This document shows, piece by piece, positions 24,300-32,211 of a stretch of DNA of 64,000 nucleotides (positions are counted from its first letter, which is position 1; the number at the start of each line of letters is the position of its first letter). Source of the stretch: Bacillus aerolatus (GTDB lineage: Bacteria > Bacillota > Bacilli > Bacillales > Domibacillaceae). The notes beneath the pieces are model-generated. The model did no database searches and had not been told where the DNA came from. It saw only the letters and a program-made list of their open reading frames with translations. The position numbers were made by a program, and so were the translations under genes. The stretch spans positions 248,001 through 312,000 of the forward strand of contig NZ_WEIO01000004.1 in assembly GCF_009183655.1 (NCBI RefSeq). The letters run 5' to 3'.

Positions 24300-24593
24300 A
24301 TGAAAAATGATATAAACAGCCTTATTCATCTACCTGATTTATTATTTGTACAATGGTTTGATGCTGAATTTGGAATAAACCGCGGCATATACAACACCAT
24401 TGACTCCTGGTTTTATCAAAAAGGGGTGAAGGACATTACTCAGCGTCGTCATTATATTTTGAAATTTTCTCAAAGTCTAAATCACCTTAGTAATAAAAGA
24501 CAAAAGATTAAATTAGGGCCTGGTGGTTTGACTACTAGCTTAAACAATTTTTGGGAAGTGTTCATAGATAGAGGCTTGAAAGAAAACGCCTAA
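24300..24593 (+). CDS. Unknown 97-aa protein in the flavin operon
   Basis: Starts nine bases after the kinase stop with AAGGAG ahead, so it is translated from the same mRNA. The product is soluble, rich in aromatic residues (LFVQWFDAEFG, DSWFYQKGV) with a basic middle (QRRHYILKF, NKRQKIKLG). I recognise no family. Its position between riboflavin kinase and FMN reductase suggests a flavin-related or substrate-related accessory role. Confidence 0.7.
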   Translation: MKNDINSLIHLPDLLFVQWFDAEFGINRGIYNTIDSWFYQKGVKDITQRRHYILKFSQSLNHLSNKRQKIKLGPGGLTTSLNNFWEVFIDRGLKENA

Positions 24594-24654
24594 TCCAAAT
24601 ATATAAATTTCCCTAAAGGTCGAGTTTCTATAAATATAGAAAGGATGAGCTAGC

Positions 24655-25206
24655 ATGACAAAAGCAGTTATCATTTATGGAGGCAATACTCGAAAGTCAA
24701 GATTAAAGGGAGTGCTAGACAAGGCAGAAAAGTTCCTTTCTGAGAATCAGTTTGAATTTGAGACAATTCTCGTTCATGAATTGCCTGCAGAAGATTTAAT
24801 CAGCGCCAACTTTAAAAGTGAGCCCATCATAGAAGCTAATGCAAAGGTGGCAGCAGCGGAAGTTGTTATTATCGTAACGCCGATTTATAAAGCTGCGTAC
24901 AGTGGTATTTTGAAAACCTATTTAGACTTACTTCCACAAAAAGGATTTGAGGGGAAAACAGTTTTGCCGCTTGTGCTTGGTGGGTCGTTTGGTCACTTAC
25001 TAGTCATTGATTATGCTTTGAAGCCGGTACTATCTGCCTTAGGTGCGAGAATGATTTTGAAAGGTGCATTCGTGCTTGATACACAAGTTGAGTACGCGGA
25101 AAATGATCAATTTCTGATCCATCCTCAGGCTGAAGAGCGACTTGACCATGTGCTGCATCTTGTACGGGAAGAAGAAAGCCGACGCGCATCTTCAATTCAC
25201 AAATAA
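24655..25206 (+). CDS. NAD(P)H-dependent FMN reductase (SsuE/flavodoxin-like)
   Basis: This 183-residue flavodoxin-fold enzyme has the phosphate-binding start YGGNTRKSR, the flavin-ring motif TPIYKAAYSGILKTYLD and the LGGSFGHL strand typical of SsuE. It should produce the FMNH2 that LLM-class monooxygenases need, so it is the natural partner of the first gene of this operon. It is the last gene, followed by a strong terminator. Confidence 0.9.
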   Translation: MTKAVIIYGGNTRKSRLKGVLDKAEKFLSENQFEFETILVHELPAEDLISANFKSEPIIEANAKVAAAEVVIIVTPIYKAAYSGILKTYLDLLPQKGFEGKTVLPLVLGGSFGHLLVIDYALKPVLSALGARMILKGAFVLDTQVEYAENDQFLIHPQAEERLDHVLHLVREEESRRASSIHK

Positions 25207-25237
25207 AACTAACTAACAAAGCTCATCATGAGAACAA

Positions 25238-25275
25238 AGGTCCTCATCTCTCAAAAGATGAGGACCTAATTATTT
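25238..25275 (+). terminator. Terminator of the flavin operon
   Basis: AGGTCCTCATCT (25238-25249) pairs perfectly with AGATGAGGACCT (25256-25267), followed by AATTATTTT. Confidence 0.85.
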
Positions 25276-25866
25276 TAGATGCAGTAAAGAAAACTCTTGA
25301 AATCATAATAGGTGAGAAATATAAATTCCTTAAAATTGGGCTTTTTTATCAACACTGCTCTTTACACATTTTTTTTGGAGTTTATGCATGGCAATTATGC
25401 AAATATGCCCCCTTCCCGCTCACTCTCCCCTCTTCTTTCCTCCCTATTATTGTCACTTCTTTTTTCCATTTTAAAAGTAATTTCGCATATTCATGTGTTT
25501 GACCGGCCGAATTATGCAAGTCACTCTATTTTTGTGTCGTGTCATCTTTATTGCAGATACAGAAAGCCGGTTCCATCATACAATGGGATTAACAAAAACG
25601 GCAGTAAATGGAGGGTGATAGATGGATATTGAAAACGCAAGTGACTTGCAATAATCTTATGGAACCAACATTTTATTTTTGATCAATCGGCCTTTATTTC
25701 TATCAGCTTCGTATTCGTCATTCAATTTGCAGGTAGATAGAAAGCTTTAGACCAACTGAACTCAAGACCATCCATTAGCAAGCTTTTCCTTTCCAAGACA
25801 GACAATAGCCCAGATAACTACCACAATATGGATAAAGAGGAAACATCAAAGGGGAGATCAGTTCAA
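25276..25866. other. Long intergenic region with scattered TGCAA/TGCAT motifs
   Basis: The open frame here is compositionally unlike a gene and has no ribosome site. GGAGTTTATGCATGG near 25377 resembles the first unit of the 21-bp array at 49590, but later copies are not in register, so this may be a decayed array. The promoter of the LytTR gene must lie in 25650-25850. Confidence 0.4.
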
Positions 25867-26319
25867 ATGAAAGTGTCACTAGACATTGACAGTGATTATG
25901 AAGAAACGAAAGTGACGATTCAATGTAAGGAGGCAAATGATTCGATTAAGGAGATTCTTGACTTTTTGAAAGGAAGAGAGCTGGAATTCATCGTCGGCAA
26001 AGACGGCGATATGCGGCACATTTTAAAACCGTTCGACATCCACTATTTTTATTCTCAGGCGGACACGGTACTCGCTGTCACTTCAAAAGGGGAATTTAAA
26101 GTGAAGGAAAAGCTGTATGAACTCGAACAGCTGCTTCCGTCAAAGCGATTTGTCCGGCTTTCCAAATCGGTCATCGCCAATCTTCACGAACTTAGCCATT
26201 TCGAAGCGTCATTTAACGGAACACTTTGTGTCTATTTCAAATCAGGCATAAAAGAATACGTGACAAGACATTACGTCAGTACCATTAAAGAAGCGTTAAA
26301 AATTAATAGGAGGAATTAA
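25867..26319 (+). CDS. LytTR-domain DNA-binding regulator
   Basis: Residues 50-150 form a LytTR domain: IHYFYSQADTVLAVTSKGEF, the LEQLLPSKRFVRLSKSVIANL segment typical of this fold, and YVTRHYVSTIKEAL. There is no receiver domain. The start at 25867 follows GGGGAG, ten bases ahead; an upstream frame extension is possible. It is paired with a DUF3021 membrane protein two bases downstream, the standard LytTR-membrane-inhibitor module, where the membrane protein is thought to hold the regulator inactive. Confidence 0.88.
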   Translation: MKVSLDIDSDYEETKVTIQCKEANDSIKEILDFLKGRELEFIVGKDGDMRHILKPFDIHYFYSQADTVLAVTSKGEFKVKEKLYELEQLLPSKRFVRLSKSVIANLHELSHFEASFNGTLCVYFKSGIKEYVTRHYVSTIKEALKINRRN

Positions 26320-26321
26320 AG

Positions 26322-26732
26322 ATGAAAACCTTTTTATTTAGAAGTTTAATCGGTATCTTTTTCGGAGCATTTGTCTCAGTTGTGACAACGAACGCGATCG
26401 TTTATTTCGGCGGGAAAGAGTGGCTGGACGGCGGGATGTTCCTCAAAAATTCACTTGGTACGATCTTTTGCGGCTGGTTCTTTTCAGTCACCCCCCTATA
26501 TTTTGAAACAAGATCACTCCGCCTGCTGCAACAAACGGCCCTGCACTTCGCTACCGTCGCTGTTCTCTACTTTACTTTGTCTTTCGGTATTGGCTGGATT
26601 CCTTTTGAGATGAAAAGCTTCCTCTCTTTCACTGCTTTATTTATTGTCATTTATGCTATTTCATGGATTTGCTTTTACCTTTACTTTAAAAATGAAGCAA
26701 AAAAATTGAATGATGATTTGCGGCACATTTGA
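26322..26732 (+). CDS. DUF3021 membrane protein paired with LytTR regulator
   Basis: This 136-residue protein has four hydrophobic helices and the DUF3021 pattern (FLFRSLIGIFFGAFVSV ... GTIFCGWFFSVTPLYFE). AGGAGG precedes the ATG and the gap to the regulator is two bases, so they are co-translated. Members act as membrane partners of LytTR regulators; the signal is unknown. Confidence 0.88.
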   Translation: MKTFLFRSLIGIFFGAFVSVVTTNAIVYFGGKEWLDGGMFLKNSLGTIFCGWFFSVTPLYFETRSLRLLQQTALHFATVAVLYFTLSFGIGWIPFEMKSFLSFTALFIVIYAISWICFYLYFKNEAKKLNDDLRHI

Positions 26733-26828
26733 ATCTTACAGGGAATGAATGGAACTTAGCCTTTCATTATAATAAGAATGACTGCTTCTGGACATCATAA
26801 TTGATATCACTCACTATAGGGGGTTCTT

Positions 26829-27071
26829 ATGAGTACTCGATATTGCTGCCCAAACTGCAAAACGAACCGGTCTAGATTTAACATTGTTGAACAAGTTGCT
26901 CAGGCAGTCAGACTAGATCCTCAAACAGGAGAAGTCATTGAACGATTTGAAGGTGTAAATGACCCGGGTCCTTTCCATGCAGCTTACAACGGGCCTAAAC
27001 GGAGAATCCAATGCGCTGCCTGCGGATTGATTGAAGATGAAATGACGTTTATTAAATTCGGTGAGAAATAA
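26829..27071 (+). CDS. Small zinc-ribbon protein, 80 aa
   Basis: Two knuckles, CCPNC at the N-terminus and CAAC near residue 65, would bind one zinc ion. Between them is an acidic-polar stretch with [18 protein letters not shown] lies before the ATG. I do not recognise a named family; zinc ribbons of this size often bind nucleic acid or partner proteins. A terminator follows. Confidence 0.7.
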   Translation: MSTRYCCPNCKTNRSRFNIVEQVAQAVRLDPQTGEVIERFEGVNDPGPFHAAYNGPKRRIQCAACGLIEDEMTFIKFGEK

Positions 27072-27072
27072 C

Positions 27073-27112
27073 CATCCCGCTTCGTCTATTGAAGCGGGAT
27101 TTCTCTTTTGCT
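27073..27112 (+). terminator. Terminator after the zinc-ribbon gene
   Basis: ATCCCGCTTC pairs with GAAGCGGGAT around GTCTATT, followed by TTCTCTTTT. Confidence 0.8.
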
Positions 27113-27225
27113 TAAAGCATTTTATTCATAATCTGACCTGCTACTCTAAAGTTACGGCTAATTAACAGGATATTTATAAATCTTGTTAAAAAAAAGCATA
27201 CTGTTGTTATAAGGAGGACAGGCTT

Positions 27226-28116
27226 ATGGAAAATTCGTCTATTTATGATCACCCACATATAAAAAAGCATCTTTTACGCCAATATGAAGATTATTTGCAA
27301 TTATTTGAATGCGAAATAGAAAGAGATTATGTACAGACGAGATTTGGAAAAACGCATGTGTTAAAACTGGGCAAAGAAGACGGACAGCCGTTATTTATTT
27401 TCCATGGCGCCAATTGCTTGAACCCGATGACACTTTCCTGGTTTAAACGTTTGTTCGCCAAATATAAAGTGTATGCCCCTGATCTCATTGGGCACCCCGG
27501 GTATAGTGATGAAACGAGAATATGCCCCGAAGACGACAGCTTCGCCTTGTGGGTCAGCGATTTATTAGACCATTACGGCATCGAAAAGTGCTCATTCGCT
27601 GGCGTGTCTTACGGAAGCGGCATCGTTTTAAGACTGGCTGCTTATTATCCGGAGAAAATATCGTGCGCCATTTTAGTCGTTCCGACCGGTATATGTGCAT
27701 TTTCAAAATGGTGGCTCATTCAAAGAATGTCTCTCTCTTTTACCCTTTATCAACTAACCGATTCAACGAAATATAGAAAAGCCATCGCGAATGCCATGTC
27801 TGCGGGCAGCATGAAAGCCATTGATGAAGAAATCATCGGAACGATCTTTCAGCACGTGTCCCTTGAACGCAATCTTCCAAAACTGTCACTAAAAAAAGAA
27901 TTGCGGCACTATCATGCTCCCACTTTAGTCATTGCTGGGATGCAAGACGTCTTTTTCCCAGAGAATAAACTATTCAAAAAAGCAGCTGACATCTTTGGAA
28001 ATTTATTGGAGTGGAGAGCCTACAATATGGGTCACTTTCCTTCGCACCGTTATCTTGAGTGCATCAACGGCGATATGATTTCCTTTTTACATACGCATTA
28101 TCGAGAAGAGATTTGA
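27226..28116 (+). CDS. Alpha/beta hydrolase
   Basis: A 296-residue alpha/beta-hydrolase fold protein with the oxyanion segment FIFHGANCLNP, the nucleophile elbow GVSYGSG (Ser), the acid in IAGMQDVFFPE and the catalytic His in NMGHFPSHR. No signal peptide is present, so it is cytosolic. AAGGAGG precedes the ATG. Substrate specificity cannot be read; carboxylesterase or C-C hydrolase activity are both possible. Its stop codon overlaps the first unit of a 21-bp repeat array. Confidence 0.85.
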   Translation: MENSSIYDHPHIKKHLLRQYEDYLQLFECEIERDYVQTRFGKTHVLKLGKEDGQPLFIFHGANCLNPMTLSWFKRLFAKYKVYAPDLIGHPGYSDETRICPEDDSFALWVSDLLDHYGIEKCSFAGVSYGSGIVLRLAAYYPEKISCAILVVPTGICAFSKWWLIQRMSLSFTLYQLTDSTKYRKAIANAMSAGSMKAIDEEIIGTIFQHVSLERNLPKLSLKKELRHYHAPTLVIAGMQDVFFPENKLFKKAADIFGNLLEWRAYNMGHFPSHRYLECINGDMISFLHTHYREEI

Positions 28117-28206
28117 CTGTAAATCGGTGCTAGCCGACTGTAATTTTGGTTTAACCGACTATAAATACAAGACGGCCGCCTATAAACTAATGAGTACTGA
28201 CTGTAA
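28115..28206. repeat. Exact 21-bp periodic array of GACTGTAA cores
   Basis: Cores begin at 28115, 28136, 28157, 28178 and 28199 (GACTGTAA, GACTGTAA, GACTATAA, GCCTATAA, GACTGTAA), each exactly 21 bp apart with unrelated 13-bp spacers. The first overlaps the hydrolase stop and the last abuts a terminator. Confidence 0.85.
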
Positions 28207-28211
28207 TGAAA

Positions 28212-28254
28212 AAAAAGGATGTCCCATAGTTTAGCTTTTTGGACATCCCTTGTT
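28212..28254. terminator. Terminator after the hydrolase gene
   Basis: AAGGATGTCC pairs with GGACATCCCTT; an A run precedes and TTG follows, so it may serve both the hydrolase and the convergent 52-aa gene. Confidence 0.75.
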
Positions 28255-28277
28255 CGTTACCTTTTTGCTTTTGTGTA

Positions 28278-28436
28278 TTACTGGTTATTACCCTCGTTCT
28301 TATCCTCACTTTTCCACGCTGCATCCGCTTTATTAAATTCACTCTGATACAAAACTTCTTGCGTACCGCTCAACCCATTATTTTCTTCAGACATTAGTTG
28401 ATGCGGAGTCTTTTTCTTAATCTCCTTCTTATCCAT
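28278..28436 (-). CDS. Small hydrophilic protein, 52 aa, unknown
   Basis: An ATG at 28436 preceded by AAGGAG opens a frame starting MDKKEIKKKTPHQLMSEENN and ending in a polar, Asn/Glu/Lys-rich tail. No membrane segment and no Cys. The composition resembles small spore-associated proteins of Bacillus, but I recognise no family. The terminator at 28212 lies downstream. Confidence 0.5.
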   Translation of the reverse strand: MDKKEIKKKTPHQLMSEENNGLSGTQEVLYQSEFNKADAAWKSEDKNEGNNQ

Positions 28437-28548
28437 CTTCCACTTCTCCTTCCTCATTAATAATGATTGATTTCTTATTCTTACCTTAGGATTTGTGTTT
28501 TATGCGGCCAACTTGATCCTCCGAACTTAACGATTCAACAAATTATCC

Positions 28549-28598
28549 TGGAAAAAAACAGACAAATGAACGGTAATGTTCATTCGTCTGTTTTTTCA
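28549..28598. terminator. Bidirectional terminator downstream of the IclR gene
   Basis: CAGACAAATGAAC pairs with GTTCATTCGTCTG with one mismatch and is flanked by A7 and T6. Confidence 0.8.
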
Positions 28599-28632
28599 CT
28601 TATATGTTAACAATCCAATAACAACTTTCATT

Positions 28633-29364
28633 TTATAAAAAACTTTGAATTTCATCTCTAGCTTTAATTAATTCAGTAATGATTTCTTTATCATCTTTTT
28701 CTAATAATCTTTCTCTTGGGCCGACAATACTTAAAGAAGCAATCACTCTATGGTTATAGTCATAAATTGGAACACCAAAACTTGCAACTCCCTGATCAAT
28801 TTCACCATCTGAAAATGCGTATCCTCTTTTTTGTATTAATTGCAAATCTTTTTTCAGATCATCAATAGTTGCCTTTGTATTTTCAGTGTGTTTTTTTACT
28901 ATACCTTTTTCAAATAGTTCCTTTAATATACTTTCATCAAGAAAAGCAAGTAAAGCTTTTGAGGACGATCCTCCATACAATGGGAAGATCTGGCCGACCT
29001 CCGCTGAGACTTGGATTCTTTCTCCAGAATTAACCGATGAAAGACAAATAGCCTGCAAATCTGAATAAACCATTAATTGTGAGGTTTCCCCTATCTTTTT
29101 TGTTAATTTCTGCATGATAGGATTTGATACGACCGTTATATTCGTATCCATCGTTACTATTTTAGCGAATTTTAAAAATTTATAACCTAGTTTATAATTT
29201 CCTTCATGATCATCCATCAAGTATCCTTTTTCTTTTAATATTCTCACATGCCTATATACGGTACTTTGCGGCTGATTTAATTTCTCTGATATTTTAGCAA
29301 CAGTTAATTCCCTAGTTTCGAAATCAAATAAGTCCAGTATTTCTAGAGTCTTCATTGTACTCAT
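28633..29364 (-). CDS. IclR family transcriptional regulator
   Basis: This 243-residue regulator has an N-terminal winged helix (LTVAKISEKLNQPQSTVYRHVRILKEKGYL) and a C-terminal IclR effector domain (EIDQGVASFGVPIYD, the conserved family signature). It lies directly downstream of the ureide operon but behind a terminator, with AAGGAG before its own ATG. Family members commonly repress catabolic operons such as allantoin genes (AllR), so it is the likely regulator of the minus-strand operon from 36520 to 29496. Confidence 0.92.
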   Translation of the reverse strand: MSTMKTLEILDLFDFETRELTVAKISEKLNQPQSTVYRHVRILKEKGYLMDDHEGNYKLGYKFLKFAKIVTMDTNITVVSNPIMQKLTKKIGETSQLMVYSDLQAICLSSVNSGERIQVSAEVGQIFPLYGGSSSKALLAFLDESILKELFEKGIVKKHTENTKATIDDLKKDLQLIQKRGYAFSDGEIDQGVASFGVPIYDYNHRVIASLSIVGPRERLLEKDDKEIITELIKARDEIQSFL

Positions 29365-29403
29365 TTTTATTCTCTCCTTGAAGATTTCCTATGTATTTAA
29401 AAA

Positions 29404-29438
29404 GAACCCCCTAACCTAACGGAATGAGGGGGTTTTAG
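29404..29438 (-). terminator. Terminator of the ureide operon
   Basis: On the minus strand AAAACCCCCTCA pairs with AGGGGGTT and runs into CTTTTT, 60 bp past the carbamoylase stop. Confidence 0.75.
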
Positions 29439-29495
29439 TAAGGAGGCCATAGATGCTGCTCTCAGACTAAAATGTACATCAAAAACCTGAAAAAG

Positions 29496-30749
29496 CTATG
29501 AATTATCTCTTTTATCAAAATATAAAAGGGCATTGCCTAATGCTTTAACGCCTTTCGCCACTTGGTCGTACTCCGTCCATTCTTCAGGACAATGGCTTTT
29601 ACCATCTTTACTAGGGACAAAAATCATACCTATTGGAGCAATTTTAGCTATTTGATTGGCATCATGTCCTGCCCCACTAGGTAAATAAATGGTTCTTCCT
29701 ACTCCTTTACAACCTGCTTCAATTCCTTTTATTACTTCTTCTTTAACTACTATTGGGTCTGATTGCGATAATTTATCAATGGAAACAGACAATTGCCTGC
29801 TATTTTCAATGCTTTTAATTTCAGTTTTTATTTGTTCAACCATATGATCGACTATATTTGTGTTTAATGAGCGTAACTCAACATCAAATACAACTCTTCC
29901 CGGAACAACATTTGATCCATTCGGCTCAACAAATAACCTGCCTACAGTACCAACCACTTGCTCTTCATAGGGCTTATTTGCAATTTCTTCTATCGCTAAT
30001 ACTAATTTAGAGGCACCAGTTAAAGCATCAAATCGCATATTCATTGGGGTTGTTCCCGCATGATTGGGTTGTCCATTCACGGTAATCTGGTAACGCTGAA
30101 TTCCTACAATTCCAGTGACTACGCCTAACTCATTATTCGTTTGCTCTAAAACAGGACCTTGCTCAATATGCAATTCTAAGTATAAAGAAACATCTCCAGC
30201 TTTTAAAGCTTCTCTAGAAATATCCTCCGGTCTTCCCCCTGCAAGTTTTATCCCTTCACGAAGCACTAAACCTTCGGGATCCTTTCGGTTTAACATCTCT
30301 TCAGTTAAATTATCAACCATTCCCCTGCTGCCAATAGTTGAAATGCCAAACTCACTAGGCTCTTCAGCCGTGAAGTCTACAATTAATAGAGAATGCTCTA
30401 ATTTAATATTTTTTTCTTTTAATTGTCTAGCAATTTCAATCCCTGCCACGACGCCAATGATCCCATCAAACCTTCCGCCGCCCGTCACGGTATCCGTATG
30501 GGAACCGATCATGATGGGAAGTAATTCTTTGTTTTCCCCCTCAAGCTTACCGATCAGGTTTGAAGCAGCGTCGATCTGAACGTCTAGTCCACATTTTTTC
30601 ATTTCTTCTGCTAACCATTTTCGACTTTGTGCATACCACTTTGTAAAAGGCCTTCTAGTATATCCCTCGGCGTTTTCATTGATCATTTTAGACAGGACAA
30701 GTATGTCATTTTTTATTCTTTCATCATTTTGATCAAAATAGTTCATCAT
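29496..30749 (-). CDS. M20 family allantoate amidohydrolase / N-carbamoyl-L-amino acid hydrolase
   Basis: A 417-residue M20 di-metal amidase. Metal-site segments are visible: GSHTDTVTGGGRFDG, FTAEEPSEFG, ELHIEQGP, and the C-terminal PSGAGHDANQIA. The dimerisation lid begins near QPNHAGTTPMNMR. With allantoinase immediately upstream (sharing its last base with this ATG) the most likely reaction is allantoate or ureidoglycine hydrolysis with release of ammonia; carbamoyl-amino-acid hydrolysis is the alternative. Confidence 0.88.
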   Translation of the reverse strand: MMNYFDQNDERIKNDILVLSKMINENAEGYTRRPFTKWYAQSRKWLAEEMKKCGLDVQIDAASNLIGKLEGENKELLPIMIGSHTDTVTGGGRFDGIIGVVAGIEIARQLKEKNIKLEHSLLIVDFTAEEPSEFGISTIGSRGMVDNLTEEMLNRKDPEGLVLREGIKLAGGRPEDISREALKAGDVSLYLELHIEQGPVLEQTNNELGVVTGIVGIQRYQITVNGQPNHAGTTPMNMRFDALTGASKLVLAIEEIANKPYEEQVVGTVGRLFVEPNGSNVVPGRVVFDVELRSLNTNIVDHMVEQIKTEIKSIENSRQLSVSIDKLSQSDPIVVKEEVIKGIEAGCKGVGRTIYLPSGAGHDANQIAKIAPIGMIFVPSKDGKSHCPEEWTEYDQVAKGVKALGNALLYFDKRDNS

Positions 30750-32101
30750 TACACCTCTCTAGTATGCACAGCACTAATGAATGTACCGTCACCAGGATTA
30801 CCAGTTATTTTGCCATTAAATACTTCTTTTCCTCTTACAAAAGTCCGTTTAACCTTTCCATGCATCTCCATTCCATTGTATGGACTCCATCCTGCAGTAG
30901 AGTGCATTTGGCTTTCATCTAAAACCCACTTTTCTTCCGGATTTAAGATAACAATGTCTGCGTCATATCCAACTTCTATTTTTCCTTTTCGATGACCTAA
31001 TCCAAAACGATTGGCCGGGTTTTCACTTAACACTTTAACGAGTTGTAATAAAGATATTTTTCCTGTTGCTACACCCTCACTAAATAAAATTGGCAGCAGC
31101 ACTTCAACACCTGGTGCACCCGATGAATTTTCAAAAATGTTATCTGCTTGTTTTTTATCTATCGTCCAAGGGGCATGATCTGATGTCACCATATCAATTT
31201 GATTAAGTGCTAACAATTCCCATAAAATGTCCATATCTGATTCAGAACGAAGCGGAGGGTTAATTTTCGCTTTTGCTTTTAATCTATTCATATCATTTTC
31301 ACACAATGTTAAGTAATGAGTACACGTTTCAGCTGTAACGTTTGTTCCCTGCTCCTTATAGTAAGCAACTAAATCAAACACCCTGGGGAAAGTACAATGA
31401 TATAAATGAAGTTTTACATTCGTATAGTGTGCTAATTCCATTACTGTTAGCGCCGCTGTTGATTCAGCCACTTTTGGTCTGCTTTTACAATGGGCAGCCG
31501 GGTCATTTTCACCCTCTTCTGCATGCTTTTCAATAAATTTTCTTACAATGGAGTCCGTTTCTGCATGAACTCCGACCGGTCTTCCGGTTTTTTCAATTTC
31601 CTGAAATGCTTCAAATAATTCACCTTCATCAATTTTTGGAAAACGTGTTGAATCAGTATTAAATAAAGAAACTTTGAATCCACATGCTCCTGATTGTGCT
31701 AATAAAGGAATTTGGTCAAGGCCACCTTGGGGTGCGATTGTCGCTAGCATAGCCACATCTACAACGGCTTCTTGTTCTAAAAGCCCTATTTTATTATCAA
31801 AAAGTTCTTGTGTACAAATTAATTTATCTGCATCATATGGCATTTCAATGATCGTTGTCACTCCACCTGCAGCGGCCGACCTTGTTGCGTTGGTGAATCC
31901 TTCTGCTAATGAACTGTAACAATGAACATGGGCGTCAATGGCCCCTGGCAGAATATATTGATTAGTAGCATCAATAACATTAGCGCTAGTTGTTTCTTTA
32001 GAAATATCAGTGATCTTCCCATCGCTCATAGTTAAATAGGAATCAAACAATATCTCTGTTGGCAAAACTATATTTCCTTTAATGGTTATCACACTGCTCA
32101 T
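30749..32101 (-). CDS. Allantoinase-type cyclic amidohydrolase (AllB/PucH-like)
   Basis: This 450-residue amidohydrolase-superfamily enzyme has the metal motif DAHVHCY, the probable carboxylated Lys in GFKVSLF, VHAETD, HLYHCTF and the catalytic Asp in TSDHAPWT. It opens cyclic ureides such as allantoin to allantoate. The ATG at 32101 follows AGGAGG; the longer frame to 32125 is not supported. It is translationally coupled to the carbamoylase. Dihydropyrimidinase or hydantoinase activity is the alternative, but ureidoglycolate lyase in the same operon argues for allantoin. Confidence 0.88.
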   Translation of the reverse strand: MSSVITIKGNIVLPTEILFDSYLTMSDGKITDISKETTSANVIDATNQYILPGAIDAHVHCYSSLAEGFTNATRSAAAGGVTTIIEMPYDADKLICTQELFDNKIGLLEQEAVVDVAMLATIAPQGGLDQIPLLAQSGACGFKVSLFNTDSTRFPKIDEGELFEAFQEIEKTGRPVGVHAETDSIVRKFIEKHAEEGENDPAAHCKSRPKVAESTAALTVMELAHYTNVKLHLYHCTFPRVFDLVAYYKEQGTNVTAETCTHYLTLCENDMNRLKAKAKINPPLRSESDMDILWELLALNQIDMVTSDHAPWTIDKKQADNIFENSSGAPGVEVLLPILFSEGVATGKISLLQLVKVLSENPANRFGLGHRKGKIEVGYDADIVILNPEEKWVLDESQMHSTAGWSPYNGMEMHGKVKRTFVRGKEVFNGKITGNPGDGTFISAVHTREV

Positions 32102-32211
32102 GTATATCCTCCTAACAAATTTCAATGTATCTAAAAGACTGTGTTTTTTATGTCATATTTATCACTTTGCTAAATCCTCAAAAGAAGACTTGTTTTAGAC
32201 CGCCTACATTA

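Noticed and set aside
25312-25632. 106-residue plus-strand frame
   Set aside because: No ribosome site, low-complexity Ser/Leu content and no recognisable domain; it lies in AT-rich intergenic DNA after a terminator.
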